Counted from the first letter of the stretch, positions 17,963 through 28,043 are shown. The stretch: DNA of 64,000 nucleotides from an uncultured Pelagibacteraceae bacterium (GCA_902609855.1 CACLTL010000001.1:62001-126000); one strand, 5' to 3'. Program-made: numbers and translations. Notes: generated from the letters alone by a model not told the origin.

Positions 17963-18931
17963 TTATCCAAATTTATTAATAAATTTTATACAATTAAATA
18001 AACTTAAAAAGTTAGCTTTATTTTTTTTAATTAAATCAAGAGCAACACCATGGTCTGGCGAAACTCTTAGGTAACTTAAACCTAAAGTTACATTTATGGC
18101 ATCAAATTTATAAATTGTTTTGAAAGGGGCCAAAACTTGATCGTGGTACATCCCTACTATAACATCATAATTGTTGTAACCTTTTAAAAAAATTGTATCT
18201 GCAACAAGCGGACCTTTAACTTTATGACCTAAATTTTTTAATTTTTTTATTGCAGGTAAAATTTCTTTAATTTCTTTTGAATCAGATCTTAATTCAGCAT
18301 TATGTGGATTCAATCCTAAAATACCGATTTCTGGCTTTCTTTTGAATGATTTAAAAAACCAATTATGAATAGTTTTCACTTTATTTACTATAAGACTAGA
18401 TTTTATATTTTTAGTAATATCCTTTATATCTAAATGTGTTGTGACTGGACATACTGCAAAATTTTTGCTTTTGATCATCATAACTTCAGACTTATTTTTA
18501 ATTTTACACTTTTCAGCTAGAAACTCTGTTACACCATAATTTTTTTTTTGTAGAAGATTTTTACTTATTGGGCAATTAATCAAACCAGAAACAGTCCCAC
18601 TCAAAGCCAATTTATGACCAACATTTAAGCAATTCCTGACATAAAGAGCAGCATTTTCTGTTGCAACATTGAACGGTTTTTTAAATTTAAGTTCAACATT
18701 AATAATCTTAAGGCAATCATCTTTAATTTTATCATTGAAGTTATTAATTTTTTTTAAATTTATCGGATAATTAAGAAAGTTGAACTGTTTATTTAATAAT
18801 TCATAATTAGCTACTACATATATTTTTTTTCTTAAAGACTTATTAAGTTTTTTCCAACTCTTATAAATAATTTCAGAATTTATACTATTTGGGTCGCCAG
18901 CTAAAAGAATAATTTTTTTTTTAAAAATCAT
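17963..18931 (-). CDS. pdxA: 4-hydroxythreonine-4-phosphate dehydrogenase
   Basis: PdxA oxidises 4-phosphohydroxythreonine in the DXP-dependent pyridoxal phosphate (vitamin B6) pathway. Family motifs include AGDPNSINSEI near the N-terminus (phosphate binding), the metal-binding histidine region CPVTTHL, LGLNPHNAE, and GMYHDQVL with a metal-ligand histidine. Length is 322 residues. The start overlaps the surA stop (4 bp), and rsmA begins 5 bp after its end. No other B6 synthesis gene is in the window; surA-pdxA-rsmA synteny is conserved across proteobacteria, so retention by position alone does not prove a full pathway. Confidence 0.92.
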   Translation of the reverse strand: MIFKKKIILLAGDPNSINSEIIYKSWKKLNKSLRKKIYVVANYELLNKQFNFLNYPINLKKINNFNDKIKDDCLKIINVELKFKKPFNVATENAALYVRNCLNVGHKLALSGTVSGLINCPISKNLLQKKNYGVTEFLAEKCKIKNKSEVMMIKSKNFAVCPVTTHLDIKDITKNIKSSLIVNKVKTIHNWFFKSFKRKPEIGILGLNPHNAELRSDSKEIKEILPAIKKLKNLGHKVKGPLVADTIFLKGYNNYDVIVGMYHDQVLAPFKTIYKFDAINVTLGLSYLRVSPDHGVALDLIKKNKANFLSLFNCIKFINKFG

Positions 18932-19857
18932 TTGTAATATTGAATAAATTTTGCATTTCTCAATTTAGATAAATGGCTATTAGAATATAAATTAAATAGT
19001 TCATTTTTTTTTTGATTTAAAAGATTATTTTTGAATTCATTTAAATCTATATTTGAATAATTAAGAGATTTTTTATCATTAAGCTTCAAAAAAATAATTT
19101 TTTCTTGCTTTTTTATTGGCTTTGATACTTCACCTTTATTCATAACGCTCAATATTTTTACAAATTCTTTGGATAATGAGTTTGAGTTTATCCAACCCAA
19201 TTTTCCTTCTTCAGAAGCTGTGGAACTTATACTATACTTAGAAACTGCACTTTCAAATCCATAATTTTTAATTTCATTTTGTATTAAAGTAATTATTTCT
19301 TTATTAGAGACATTATCATTTGCAAGAATTTCAATTTCAGAGATATTATATTCTATTAATTTATTTTGAGCTTTTAAATTATCATTAATTTCTTTTTCAA
19401 TATCCTTTGGATCAATATTAATTTTTTTTTTATACACTTGATAAATAAATTTTCTCCACTTGAATTCAACGTCTATTTCATTAACAAATTCTTGAAAGTC
19501 TAAATCATAATTTTTAAAAATATTTTTTAAACTTTCCACATCATTTGAGCTTATTGAATTTAAATATAAATTGATTTGTTCATTATCTTTTTTAATATTA
19601 TATTTTTCCAATTCTATTTTCTTCAATCTATTTTGAATTAAATTTTCTAAAGAAACCTTCTTATAATCATTAATATTTTGTTGACTGATTTCTTTTTTAG
19701 CTACAATTAATGATGAAATTATTTTATTTTGAACATCAAAATTAGTAATTATTTCGTTCTCTATTTTTACCAAAATTTTAGTATCCTTTGCTTCAGTAAA
19801 AGCTTTAAATATTAAAATAAAAAAAATTATAAAAATAAAATATTTTTTTATTTTCAT
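18928..19857 (-). CDS. surA: SurA-like periplasmic chaperone / peptidyl-prolyl isomerase
   Basis: SurA escorts unfolded outer-membrane proteins through the periplasm to the BAM complex. A signal peptide (about residues 1-22) is followed by the SurA N-terminal helical domain (ILVKIENEIITNFDV onward). There is a single parvulin-type domain, about residues 165-270 (SKYSISSTASEEGKLGWINSNSL), then a C-terminal helix. E. coli SurA has 428 residues and two parvulin domains; this 309-residue form has one, as in other alphaproteobacteria. Placement next to lptD, its known client in E. coli, supports the role. Confidence 0.85.
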   Translation of the reverse strand: MKIKKYFIFIIFFILIFKAFTEAKDTKILVKIENEIITNFDVQNKIISSLIVAKKEISQQNINDYKKVSLENLIQNRLKKIELEKYNIKKDNEQINLYLNSISSNDVESLKNIFKNYDLDFQEFVNEIDVEFKWRKFIYQVYKKKINIDPKDIEKEINDNLKAQNKLIEYNISEIEILANDNVSNKEIITLIQNEIKNYGFESAVSKYSISSTASEEGKLGWINSNSLSKEFVKILSVMNKGEVSKPIKKQEKIIFLKLNDKKSLNYSNIDLNEFKNNLLNQKKNELFNLYSNSHLSKLRNAKFIQYYK

Positions 19858-22253
19858 TTATTTATTTTTGGTGAATTTAAATTTCCAAAAGGAATTAATG
19901 TTATATTAAACATAAGAGAATTATCTGCTTTTATCTCAGAGTCATTATAAAATTCTCTTCTATAAACTAGGCCAGCTCGCAAACAATCATTTATATATTC
20001 ATAACTTAGGTCATAAAATTCTGAAGAATTTGTAATCAAATCCCTTTTGGTTTCAAAAGAAATTAAACTTTTATTAGAGTTTTTATAAGAAATTTTAGAT
20101 TTCAAATATTCTTGACTACCTATATGTTTATCTTCTTCTATATAATTAAAATCAATATTAAGATTTTCAAATTCTACTTTTGAATTGATATTACTATAAT
20201 TTAACTCTTGATAATTTTGATCCATAGCGAATTGAAAGCCTAAATTAATATTATCATTTATTTTAAAATTACTTTCACCAACTAAATCAGATAGTTTTTC
20301 GTCTAAACTGCTTTTATCATGTAATTTTTTATTTTCTTTTTCATTGATAATTTGGGCTACTGAAAAATTAAATTTTTCAATATCTTTGTTTTTAATACTA
20401 TAATCAAAACCAACCGTTGCAGTATTACCAGTTTCAAAATTAGTATTATTTTCCAATCTTTCTAGATTAAAAGCATTTGTTACAGTTAGTCTGGAGCCAT
20501 TTTCCTCTTGTCTCATGCTACCAGGTGAAAATCTTAATAATAATTTAGGTGTTAAAGAATGTAATGAATTATTGTTAGCTTTTTGGAAATCTATTTCAGA
20601 TAACAATCCTATTGCACCATATAATTCACTAGTCGTATCCTCTTTATATAAATCTATATTTTTTGCTTCATAGTTTATGTTTTTTAATTTTCCCAAAAAT
20701 TTATTTTTAATAGAAGAATTAAAAATTAAATCATTTGACTCCCAGTCCAAATTATTAACAAAAAAACTTGTGAGCTTATTAGTGTCGTAGTTATGTACTT
20801 TAAAAGATGTTTGCAAGTCCACACCACCTAATTTATCACTAGTAAAAATATTTTTATCAAAAGTTATCTCTGGAAAAATATATTCATATTTATCTTCATA
20901 TTTATCATTCAACGTTTCGTACAAATTTGCTTGTAATCCAAAAAATAAATCATCCTTGGTATGTGTAAAATTTATTTCATTTTCTAAAACATCTTTATTA
21001 TAATCAACTAAATTAGATTTTATTTTATATAATTTAAGATATTTATTATTAGAGACATGTTGAGTAACAAAATTAAACGTATTATCTGAATTAGACTTGC
21101 CTTTAAAATTTTTAGTGAATTTTGTAAATAAATGTGATTTATCTCCAGCTTTTTTATTTGCACTTGTTTTTTTATAGCCTTCGGTGTAACCGAAATCAGT
21201 TAGAAAGTTAGAATTTTTGAATGCTTGATTATATTCTCCAATAAAAAGCGGATGTTGTTCATAAAAAAGATTGTTGGTGAATGTAAAATTTTTGTCTTCA
21301 TTTATAGCAAAAAAATATGGGATAGATAATCCCGCACCTAAATTTTTACTATCGCTAAAATTTGGAGGTAAAAAGCCCGACCTTCGACTTACAGATGGAT
21401 CAGGATGAGATAGATAAGGTATATAAAAAATTGGAAAATCGTAAATTTTAATAACTGCATTATTATAGTAAATTGTTTTATTCTTTTTTTCGTGAGTCAT
21501 TTTACTTGCTTGTAGTGTCCACGGAGGACATTTCTCGTTTTCTCTCTGTCCACAAATGGTAAAAATACTTTTGCCAAATGTAGATCTTTCATCATCTAAT
21601 TTGATAGTATTAGCAAATACACGTGGATCATTTTTTTCATTAATTTTGAATTCCTTGTTATTTAAAAACGCTTTTATATCAGTTCCTAATACTTCTTTCT
21701 TTTTGGTATCTATATATATTTGTGAAAATTCGTAAGTATTATTAAATTCATCTTTAATTTTAATTAATCCTATAGATTTAAAAATATTATCCTCAGCTAA
21801 ATATTCGAAATTCTCTAAATAAATCTCATTTCCATCTAAGTCTTTTAAAATTGAAGATTTTTTAGATTGTATATTTTTATTTAAATTATTAAATATTATA
21901 TCCGACCCTTTTAAAATATAATTTTCTGATGTAATTACGGTTGTGGGGCCATTACTTTTAAATATCTTTTTAATATTGTTATATTCAGCATAGTTTGTTT
22001 TAATAATATTATTAAACTTATCCTTAGCTATTATATTTTCTCTTAAAATAATTGTTTGAGCTTCTTTATCAAATTCAGCAAATTCACTTGAAATTTTTTT
22101 ATCGTTTGTTTTTACATGCACATTATTTTTAAAGATAGTTGTTTGTTTATCTTTATTTAAAGTTATATCTTTAGCTTCGATAAAAAGGTCTTCAGCACGT
22201 GAAAATGTACTTAAAAATAAAGTAACAAAAATTATAAAAAATTTATTTTTCAT
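19854..22253 (-). CDS. lptD: LPS-assembly outer membrane protein LptD
   Basis: LptD is the beta-barrel that inserts LPS into the outer leaflet, working with LptE. The protein has 799 residues: a signal peptide (1-20), an LptA/OstA-like beta-jellyroll (about 25-210) and a large C-terminal barrel beginning near PYLSHPDPSVSRRSGFL, the best-conserved segment of the family. Two cysteines in the N-terminal part (ICGQ and EKCPPW) and one near the C-terminus (INDC) could form the disulfides that lock the two domains. It overlaps lptG by 11 bp and surA by 4 bp. Presence of LptD, LptF and LptG indicates a lipopolysaccharide-bearing outer membrane. Confidence 0.93.
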   Translation of the reverse strand: MKNKFFIIFVTLFLSTFSRAEDLFIEAKDITLNKDKQTTIFKNNVHVKTNDKKISSEFAEFDKEAQTIILRENIIAKDKFNNIIKTNYAEYNNIKKIFKSNGPTTVITSENYILKGSDIIFNNLNKNIQSKKSSILKDLDGNEIYLENFEYLAEDNIFKSIGLIKIKDEFNNTYEFSQIYIDTKKKEVLGTDIKAFLNNKEFKINEKNDPRVFANTIKLDDERSTFGKSIFTICGQRENEKCPPWTLQASKMTHEKKNKTIYYNNAVIKIYDFPIFYIPYLSHPDPSVSRRSGFLPPNFSDSKNLGAGLSIPYFFAINEDKNFTFTNNLFYEQHPLFIGEYNQAFKNSNFLTDFGYTEGYKKTSANKKAGDKSHLFTKFTKNFKGKSNSDNTFNFVTQHVSNNKYLKLYKIKSNLVDYNKDVLENEINFTHTKDDLFFGLQANLYETLNDKYEDKYEYIFPEITFDKNIFTSDKLGGVDLQTSFKVHNYDTNKLTSFFVNNLDWESNDLIFNSSIKNKFLGKLKNINYEAKNIDLYKEDTTSELYGAIGLLSEIDFQKANNNSLHSLTPKLLLRFSPGSMRQEENGSRLTVTNAFNLERLENNTNFETGNTATVGFDYSIKNKDIEKFNFSVAQIINEKENKKLHDKSSLDEKLSDLVGESNFKINDNINLGFQFAMDQNYQELNYSNINSKVEFENLNIDFNYIEEDKHIGSQEYLKSKISYKNSNKSLISFETKRDLITNSSEFYDLSYEYINDCLRAGLVYRREFYNDSEIKADNSLMFNITLIPFGNLNSPKINK

Positions 22254-23331
22254 TGATTTGTAGTATCCCTGCGAAAGTAAATAAACTTAAAGTAATAATA
22301 GGCGTCCAAATAGATAGTATTATTGGTATTCTGCCTGTTTTTCCTAAAGCCAAAGATAGATCTTTTAAATAATATACTAATACGCATGTAATTAATCCGA
22401 CTATGATAAATCTAAAATTTTCTGATTTTTTGATGGCGTGCATAGTTAAAATAGAAGCAATTCCTGTCATTAGAGATAAAAAGAAAGGAAAAACTAGCAT
22501 TGAGTGTAAGCTTTGATTTAAAAATTCGTTGTTATAACCTTTCTCTAATAGTCCATCATAATTAAAAACTAAATTAATAAATGATAAAGTGTCAGAATTG
22601 TTGAAAAGATTTATTATTTTATCATAATTATAAATAGAAGTAATTTGGTAATTTTCAAAATTTTTCTTTTCATATAAAGAATTTCTCTCCTCAAAAATTG
22701 TCACATCCGTAAGAGTCCAATTAAAGTTTTTAATATCAGCTGACTTACTTAATATCTTTTTTTTTAATAAAAAATTTTTATCAAATTGAAAAATAGTTAC
22801 ATCTAAAAGACTATTTTTTTCAGGTTTAATTGCAGTAACAATTCTTTCTCCGTCTTTCAAACTTTCTTTTATCCATAAACCATTTTTATTAAATGTTATA
22901 AGATGATCAATATCACGAGCGTATTCAGATTTAGTTTTTTCGTAAAATTGTGTCATAGACGAAGTTAAAGGATTTGCAATTATCAATACAATCCAACCTA
23001 AAATAAATGCAGTAATAGCAAAGATAAAAAATATTTTCAGACTCGAAAAACCATATACTTTTAAAGTTAAAAAATCTTTGTTATTTCTCATTTTAATCAT
23101 GTACAACATGCTAGAAACAAAAATTATAAAAGGTAATAAATTTAAAATTGTACTTGGAACATAAATAATTGTTAAAACAAAAGGTAAAAAAATACTTACA
23201 TTTATTTTTTTAAAAAATTCTATTTCCTCAAACAAATTTAAGATTATTCCAAAACCATAAATTACAAGAACAACTAAAAAAAAGTATTTAAAAAAATTTT
23301 TTAATATATAATTGAAAATAATTTTACTCAT
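22243..23331 (-). CDS. lptG: LPS export ABC transporter permease LptG
   Basis: LptG pairs with LptF and the ATPase LptB to pull LPS out of the inner membrane and push it along the Lpt bridge. The protein has 362 residues, with three N-terminal helices, a central periplasmic beta-jellyroll (about 130-260) and three C-terminal helices, the YjgP/YjgQ family layout. Motifs such as LPFIIFVSSMLYMIKMRNNKDFLTLKVYGFS contain the coupling-helix region facing LptB. It overlaps lptF by 8 bp. Assigning G rather than F rests on order (second in lptF-lptG). Confidence 0.9.
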   Translation of the reverse strand: MSKIIFNYILKNFFKYFFLVVLVIYGFGIILNLFEEIEFFKKINVSIFLPFVLTIIYVPSTILNLLPFIIFVSSMLYMIKMRNNKDFLTLKVYGFSSLKIFFIFAITAFILGWIVLIIANPLTSSMTQFYEKTKSEYARDIDHLITFNKNGLWIKESLKDGERIVTAIKPEKNSLLDVTIFQFDKNFLLKKKILSKSADIKNFNWTLTDVTIFEERNSLYEKKNFENYQITSIYNYDKIINLFNNSDTLSFINLVFNYDGLLEKGYNNEFLNQSLHSMLVFPFFLSLMTGIASILTMHAIKKSENFRFIIVGLITCVLVYYLKDLSLALGKTGRIPIILSIWTPIITLSLFTFAGILQINEK

Positions 23332-24439
23332 AAATTTTCGAATTTTTGTTAAGTTTATAAATTAAGGTAAAATAAAAAATAGTTAAAAGAATAAATGGAA
23401 GAAAAGTATAAGCAAAACCTAATTGGTAATTAATTCCAGTATATCTAATAAAAAGTTCTGTAAATATTAATAGTAAAAAACTTGTTGAGTAAATATAAAA
23501 TTTATCTCTCAAAATTACAGTATTTTTGATTAGCATAAAGGAACACAAAAGAGATATCACAGGAATATAAAATGGTAAAATTAATCGCCTTATTAAATTT
23601 GGAATAACTTCCTTTTTAGCTTCTTCATCACATGTCTTTTCCAATTGTTTTGTAAAACATCTAAATAAGTCTATGGTAGACAATTCTTGTAATTTTGGTT
23701 TTTTTATAGTTGCAGTTGATAAATTATTTAAACTTATATCTAGTTGTTGAAAATTTATTACTTCAACACTTTTTACTCTTGATAATATTATCTGGCCATC
23801 GAGTAAATACATTTGCCTATTATTTATAACTCCCTTTTTTGCAATAATTGTAGTGCTTGAAACTTCTGAGGCGCTAGCAGAAAAGTTTTTTAAGTTTTTT
23901 CCTGTATCATGTAAAAATATATTTTCGACTTCATTATTTATTTTACTATCAACTATAAAAGTAAAGCCTTTAAAAGAGTCACTGAATTGCTTAGATCTAA
24001 TAGTTGGTAAAAAAGAATTTAACTGATCCTGACTAAGCAAGTTTCTTGATTTGTTTAAAGCTAGTGGAGTTAAGATTGTGGACAAAACTAAATATACCAA
24101 CAAGACCACAAAAGAGGAAAATAAAATTAAATTTACTAATCTTATTTTTTTTACACCCGAAGTCCACAATATAATAAACTCACTGTCTTCATAATGTTTG
24201 ATAATAAAAATTATTATAGATACCATGAAAGCAAGTGGAATAAATTTAGGAGCGATTCCAAAAAGATTTAAGAATGAAAATTGAAAATAGGTCGAAACTG
24301 GATAGCCGTTATCAACTATAAGCTCTAAAAAATTTACCGCTCTTACAGTTAAAGCTATCATCGATAGACCTAAAACTATTATAAAAAAGGTTTTAATTAT
24401 TTCTAAAAAATAGTTCTGGTAAATTTTGTTTTGAAGCAT
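23324..24439 (-). CDS. lptF: LPS export ABC transporter permease LptF
   Basis: LptF is the partner of LptG, with the same YjgP/YjgQ architecture: N-terminal helices, a periplasmic jellyroll and C-terminal helices. I start it at the ATG at 24439 (MLQNKIYQNYFLEI), giving 371 residues. A longer reading frame to 24484 begins with codons that do not resemble the family, which usually opens with a short polar segment before the first helix. It is the first gene of the LPS block, so its promoter should lie in the 138-bp gap shared with divergent pepA. Confidence 0.9.
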   Translation of the reverse strand: MLQNKIYQNYFLEIIKTFFIIVLGLSMIALTVRAVNFLELIVDNGYPVSTYFQFSFLNLFGIAPKFIPLAFMVSIIIFIIKHYEDSEFIILWTSGVKKIRLVNLILFSSFVVLLVYLVLSTILTPLALNKSRNLLSQDQLNSFLPTIRSKQFSDSFKGFTFIVDSKINNEVENIFLHDTGKNLKNFSASASEVSSTTIIAKKGVINNRQMYLLDGQIILSRVKSVEVINFQQLDISLNNLSTATIKKPKLQELSTIDLFRCFTKQLEKTCDEEAKKEVIPNLIRRLILPFYIPVISLLCSFMLIKNTVILRDKFYIYSTSFLLLIFTELFIRYTGINYQLGFAYTFLPFILLTIFYFTLIYKLNKNSKIYE

Positions 24440-24577
24440 TGTTGTAATTTGTATATAGATAATGCATTCAAATAATAAATTCAATCAATGGTTTAATTAT
24501 TGTAAATTTTCCATTGAAATCTTATATATTTGATCATATATACCATTCAACCCAATTTGGAGAATAATATAAATAAT
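24440..24577. promoter_or_regulatory. Divergent promoter region between lptF and pepA
   Basis: This gap of 138 bp is AT-rich. It holds an inverted repeat TCAATGG (24485-24491) / CCATTGA (24511-24517) with a 19-bp spacer, and a GGAG at about 24559-24562 that is rather far (about 15 bp) from the pepA ATG. No consensus promoter stands out. The inverted repeat could be an operator but may be chance. Confidence 0.35.
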
Positions 24578-26035
24578 ATGCCTGTTAAAATAAATTACTC
24601 AAAGAAATCAATTAACAAAAAATCGTCAAATCTAATCTTATTTTGTAACGACAAATTCAATATTTCTAGTTTAAAAAAAGATTTAACTAATAATGAATTT
24701 GTATACGTAAATGATTTATTGAAGTCTAGCGATCTTAAGAAGAACTTATTAGTTTTTGAGTTAAACTCTAAAAAAAAAATAATTCTTATATCTATTAAAA
24801 AAGATTTAAAAACTTCTGATATAGAAAACCTGGGAGCGGAGCTTTACGTAAGAGTTAACTATGGAAAAAATAGCGAGTATTTTTTAAGTACCGATAGTGT
24901 AATAGGTAATAATCAAAATTTCGTTGGTCATTTTCTCCATGGGTTTAAATTAAAATCTTATGAATTTAACAAATATAAAACAAAAAAAAAATCAAGAGTT
25001 GTTTCCATAAATATTTTTGGAAATAGAAACAAACCTACAATTAATAATCAATTAAAATTTAGAGCAATAGAAGAAGGAACTTTTTATGCAAGAGATTTGG
25101 TTTCAGAACCTGGAAATATTTTGCATCCAGATGAGTATGCAAAAAGACTAAATACTCTTAAGAAAGATGGTTTAAAAATAAATGTTTATGATCAAAAGAA
25201 ATTAAAAAAACTTGGTATGAACGCTCTATTAGGTGTAGGCATGGGAAGTATTAGAGGATCGTATCTTGTGACAATGGAATGGAACGGTGCAAAAAATAAT
25301 TCAAAACCTTTAGCATTCGTTGGAAAAGGAGTGACGTTTGACACTGGTGGTTATTCATTGAAACCTGCAAGATTTATGGAAGACATGACATACGATATGG
25401 CTGGTTCTGCTGCTGTAGTTGGATTAATGAAAAGTTTAGCATTAAGAAAAGCCAAAATTAATGCAGTGGGTGTTGTTGGACTTGTAGAAAATATGGTGAG
25501 TGGAGTAGCCCAAAGACCCGGAGATATTGTTAAATCTTATAGTGGAAAAACTATTGAAGTGTTAAATACAGATGCTGAAGGTCGTTTAGTTTTAGCCGAT
25601 GCTTTAACGTTTACTGAGAAAAAATTTAAACCAAAATTCATAGTCGATCTAGCTACTTTGACTGGAGCTATTATTGTTTGTTTAGGATCTGAATACGCTG
25701 GACTTTTTTCTAATGATGACAAATTATCAAAAGAACTTATGGATGCAGGTATAAAAGTTGAAGAAAAATTATGGAGAATGCCTCTGCATAAAAATTATGA
25801 TAAACTTATGAATTCTAAAAATGCTGATGTACAAAATATTAATTACGTTGGTGGCGCAGGATCTACAACAGCTGCTCAATTTTTACAGAGATTCATTTTA
25901 AATAAAACTCCTTGGGCGCATTTAGATATAGCAGGTATGGCTTTCTCAAAATACGGCGGTGCTTTAAATTCTGGCGGCGCAACCGGATTTGGAGTGAGAT
26001 TATTGAATCAATTAATAGAAGAAAATCATGAGTAA
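24578..26035 (+). CDS. pepA: Leucyl aminopeptidase (M17 family)
   Basis: PepA is a hexameric cytosolic metallo-aminopeptidase that removes N-terminal residues from peptides. The M17 signature NTDAEGRLVLADAL is present, as are the metal/catalytic lysine segment GKGVTFDTGGYSLKP and the MTYDMAGSAAV segment. I chose the ATG at 24578 (485 residues); an upstream TTG at 24530 adds 16 residues with no family resemblance. ndk begins inside its stop (8-bp overlap). Confidence 0.94.
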   Translation: MPVKINYSKKSINKKSSNLILFCNDKFNISSLKKDLTNNEFVYVNDLLKSSDLKKNLLVFELNSKKKIILISIKKDLKTSDIENLGAELYVRVNYGKNSEYFLSTDSVIGNNQNFVGHFLHGFKLKSYEFNKYKTKKKSRVVSINIFGNRNKPTINNQLKFRAIEEGTFYARDLVSEPGNILHPDEYAKRLNTLKKDGLKINVYDQKKLKKLGMNALLGVGMGSIRGSYLVTMEWNGAKNNSKPLAFVGKGVTFDTGGYSLKPARFMEDMTYDMAGSAAVVGLMKSLALRKAKINAVGVVGLVENMVSGVAQRPGDIVKSYSGKTIEVLNTDAEGRLVLADALTFTEKKFKPKFIVDLATLTGAIIVCLGSEYAGLFSNDDKLSKELMDAGIKVEEKLWRMPLHKNYDKLMNSKNADVQNINYVGGAGSTTAAQFLQRFILNKTPWAHLDIAGMAFSKYGGALNSGGATGFGVRLLNQLIEENHE

Positions 26036-26438
26036 TATTGAACAAACCTTATCAATAATAAAACCAGATGCAGTTGAGAGAAATTTAATTGATGAAATAA
26101 AAAAAATTTTTAAAGAGAATAATTTTCATATTAAAAATAGTAAAAAAATTCATCTTACAAAAGACGAGGCTGCAGAATTTTACAAAGTTCATCAATCAAA
26201 ACCTTTTTATAGTGATTTATGTTCTTACCTTGCATCAGGACCAATAGTAGTAATGATTTTAGAGGGTAAAAATGCAGTTATGGCTAATAGGAAATTAATG
26301 GGCGCGACTAATCCAAAAGATGCTGAAGAAAACACAATAAGAAAATTGTATGGTATCTCAATTGATAAAAATTCAATACATGGATCTGACTCATTAGAAA
26401 ATGCAAAAAAAGAGATAGATTTTTTTTTTAAAAGTTAA
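26028..26438 (+). CDS. ndk: Nucleoside diphosphate kinase
   Basis: Ndk equalises NTP and dNTP pools by transferring the gamma phosphate through a phosphohistidine. The N-terminal SIIKPDAVERN and the active-site histidine in SIHGSDS are conserved, along with the substrate loop NPKDAEENTIRKLYG. Length is 136 residues, slightly shorter than E. coli Ndk (143). It overlaps pepA by 8 bp and shares a TTAA double stop with convergent purN. Confidence 0.95.
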   Translation: MSNIEQTLSIIKPDAVERNLIDEIKKIFKENNFHIKNSKKIHLTKDEAAEFYKVHQSKPFYSDLCSYLASGPIVVMILEGKNAVMANRKLMGATNPKDAEENTIRKLYGISIDKNSIHGSDSLENAKKEIDFFFKS

Positions 26439-26998
26439 AAATTTCTAAAAATTTTAATAATAGCCTCAGGAAAAGCTCTGTACTCAAGCTTTTGTGTCTT
26501 TTTTTTTAAAATTTGCTCATTATCATTTTTGTTAATAAAAAAAGTTTTTTGTACTATTGTATTTCCTGCATCAAGTTTTTCATTAACATAATGCACAGTA
26601 CAACCTGCTTTTATCTCTTTATTTTTTAACATTCTTGAAAAAGTATTTAATCCTTTAAATTTTGGCAGCAGAGAGGGGTGTATATTTATTATTTTTTTTT
26701 GAAAATTTTGAATTAAACTATTAGAGAGGATTTTCATATAGCCTGCAAGACAAATAAATTCGATATTATATTTTCTTAAATTGAATAAAATTTTATTCTC
26801 ATAATTTTTGAAATTAGTATTTATCAAAATAAATGGTATTTTATATTTTTTTGCATAAATCAAACCATTAGCTTTTCTATTATTGCTTATAATTAAACTT
26901 ATTTTAATTGGAAAAATATTATCTCTAGAGTGAAATATTAAATTTTTTAAATTTGATCCATTTCCTGAGATAAAAACACAAGTGTTCCTTTTTACCAT
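26435..26998 (-). CDS. purN: Phosphoribosylglycinamide formyltransferase
   Basis: PurN transfers a formyl group from 10-formyl-tetrahydrofolate to GAR, the third step of purine synthesis. The N-terminal VFISGNGSNL is the phosphate-binding loop, the folate/catalytic region is IINIHPSLLPKFKG (Asn and His), and the catalytic aspartate is in KLDAGNTIVQ. Length is 187 residues. It overlaps purM by 7 bp, so the fifth and third enzymes are made from one transcript. Confidence 0.93.
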   Translation of the reverse strand: MVKRNTCVFISGNGSNLKNLIFHSRDNIFPIKISLIISNNRKANGLIYAKKYKIPFILINTNFKNYENKILFNLRKYNIEFICLAGYMKILSNSLIQNFQKKIINIHPSLLPKFKGLNTFSRMLKNKEIKAGCTVHYVNEKLDAGNTIVQKTFFINKNDNEQILKKKTQKLEYRAFPEAIIKIFRNF

Positions 26999-28020
26999 TT
27001 TAATGTCTTAGATAATTTTATCTGTACTTTGTCATTTGTTATATAACCTATTTCATAGGGTTTATATTTTTTTGGAAATACTTTTTGAATTCTTTCAATA
27101 TTTTTTTTTGGAGCAATAACACAAAAACCAACCCCGCAATTGAAAGTTCTTAACATTTCTTGATCTGAAATATTATTTTTTTTCAACCACTTAAAAATTT
27201 TAATTATTTTAATTTTTGAAAGATCTATATTTAAAGTTAAATTTTTGGGAATAGACCTTAATAAATTTTCAATTAGACCTCCTCCAGTAATGTGGGCTGC
27301 AGCTTTAATAAGATTTCTTTTAGTCAATTTTAAAATTTCATTTGAATATATTTTTGTAGGTTTTAAAATTTCTTTTTTTAGATTATTTGGCAATTTATTA
27401 TTTTTTAAAACAGCTCTTACTAAAGAAAACCCATTTGAGTGTATGCCGTTAGAAGGTATTGCCAAAACAACATCATTTTTTTTAACTTTTTTTTTATCTA
27501 GAATCTTTTTTTTAGAAACTATTCCAACACTAAAACCTGCTAAGTCAAATTTATCTTTTGAATATATTCCTGGCATTTCTGCTGTTTCGCCGCCAATTAA
27601 TTTACAATTTGATATTTCGCACCCCTTAAAAATACCTTTTAAAATTTTTTTAGTTTTCCGTAAATCTAATTTACCAATTGCAATATAATCTAAAAAAAAA
27701 AGAGGTTTTGCACCTTGAACAATTAAATCATTTACACACATTGCCACTAAATCAATTCCGATGGTATCAAACTTTTTAAATTTATTAGCTAGATCAATTT
27801 TAGTCCCAACTCCGTCTGTACAAGAAACTATAACAGGATCTTGAATTTTAAGATTGCTTATGTCAAATAGTGATCCAAAGCCTCCTATTACATCCTTTTT
27901 GAAAGAATTATTCGTTTTTTTGACATTTTTTTTTGATATTTTCGTTATATGACTAACTAATTTATTAGCTAACGATATGTTAACACCACTTTTTTTATAA
28001 CTATTTTCATTTTTTTTCAT
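26992..28020 (-). CDS. purM: Phosphoribosylformylglycinamidine cyclo-ligase
   Basis: PurM closes the imidazole ring to make AIR, using ATP. Family motifs: the glycine-rich GGFGSLFDI, DGVGTKIDLA, MCVNDLIVQGAKPLFFLDYIA (active site), GGETAEMPG, and GIHSNGFSLVR. Length is 342 residues, typical. It is first in a two-gene purM-purN unit and is divergent from the DUF2066 gene with only 23 bp between start codons. Confidence 0.95.
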   Translation of the reverse strand: MKKNENSYKKSGVNISLANKLVSHITKISKKNVKKTNNSFKKDVIGGFGSLFDISNLKIQDPVIVSCTDGVGTKIDLANKFKKFDTIGIDLVAMCVNDLIVQGAKPLFFLDYIAIGKLDLRKTKKILKGIFKGCEISNCKLIGGETAEMPGIYSKDKFDLAGFSVGIVSKKKILDKKKVKKNDVVLAIPSNGIHSNGFSLVRAVLKNNKLPNNLKKEILKPTKIYSNEILKLTKRNLIKAAAHITGGGLIENLLRSIPKNLTLNIDLSKIKIIKIFKWLKKNNISDQEMLRTFNCGVGFCVIAPKKNIERIQKVFPKKYKPYEIGYITNDKVQIKLSKTLKW

Positions 28021-28043
28021 TTATAAATTGATAATTAATTTTT

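Noticed and set aside
24485-24517. Inverted repeat TCAATGG/CCATTGA upstream of pepA as an operator
   Set aside because: The 19-bp spacer and the AT-rich context make chance likely; kept only as a note in the intergenic feature.
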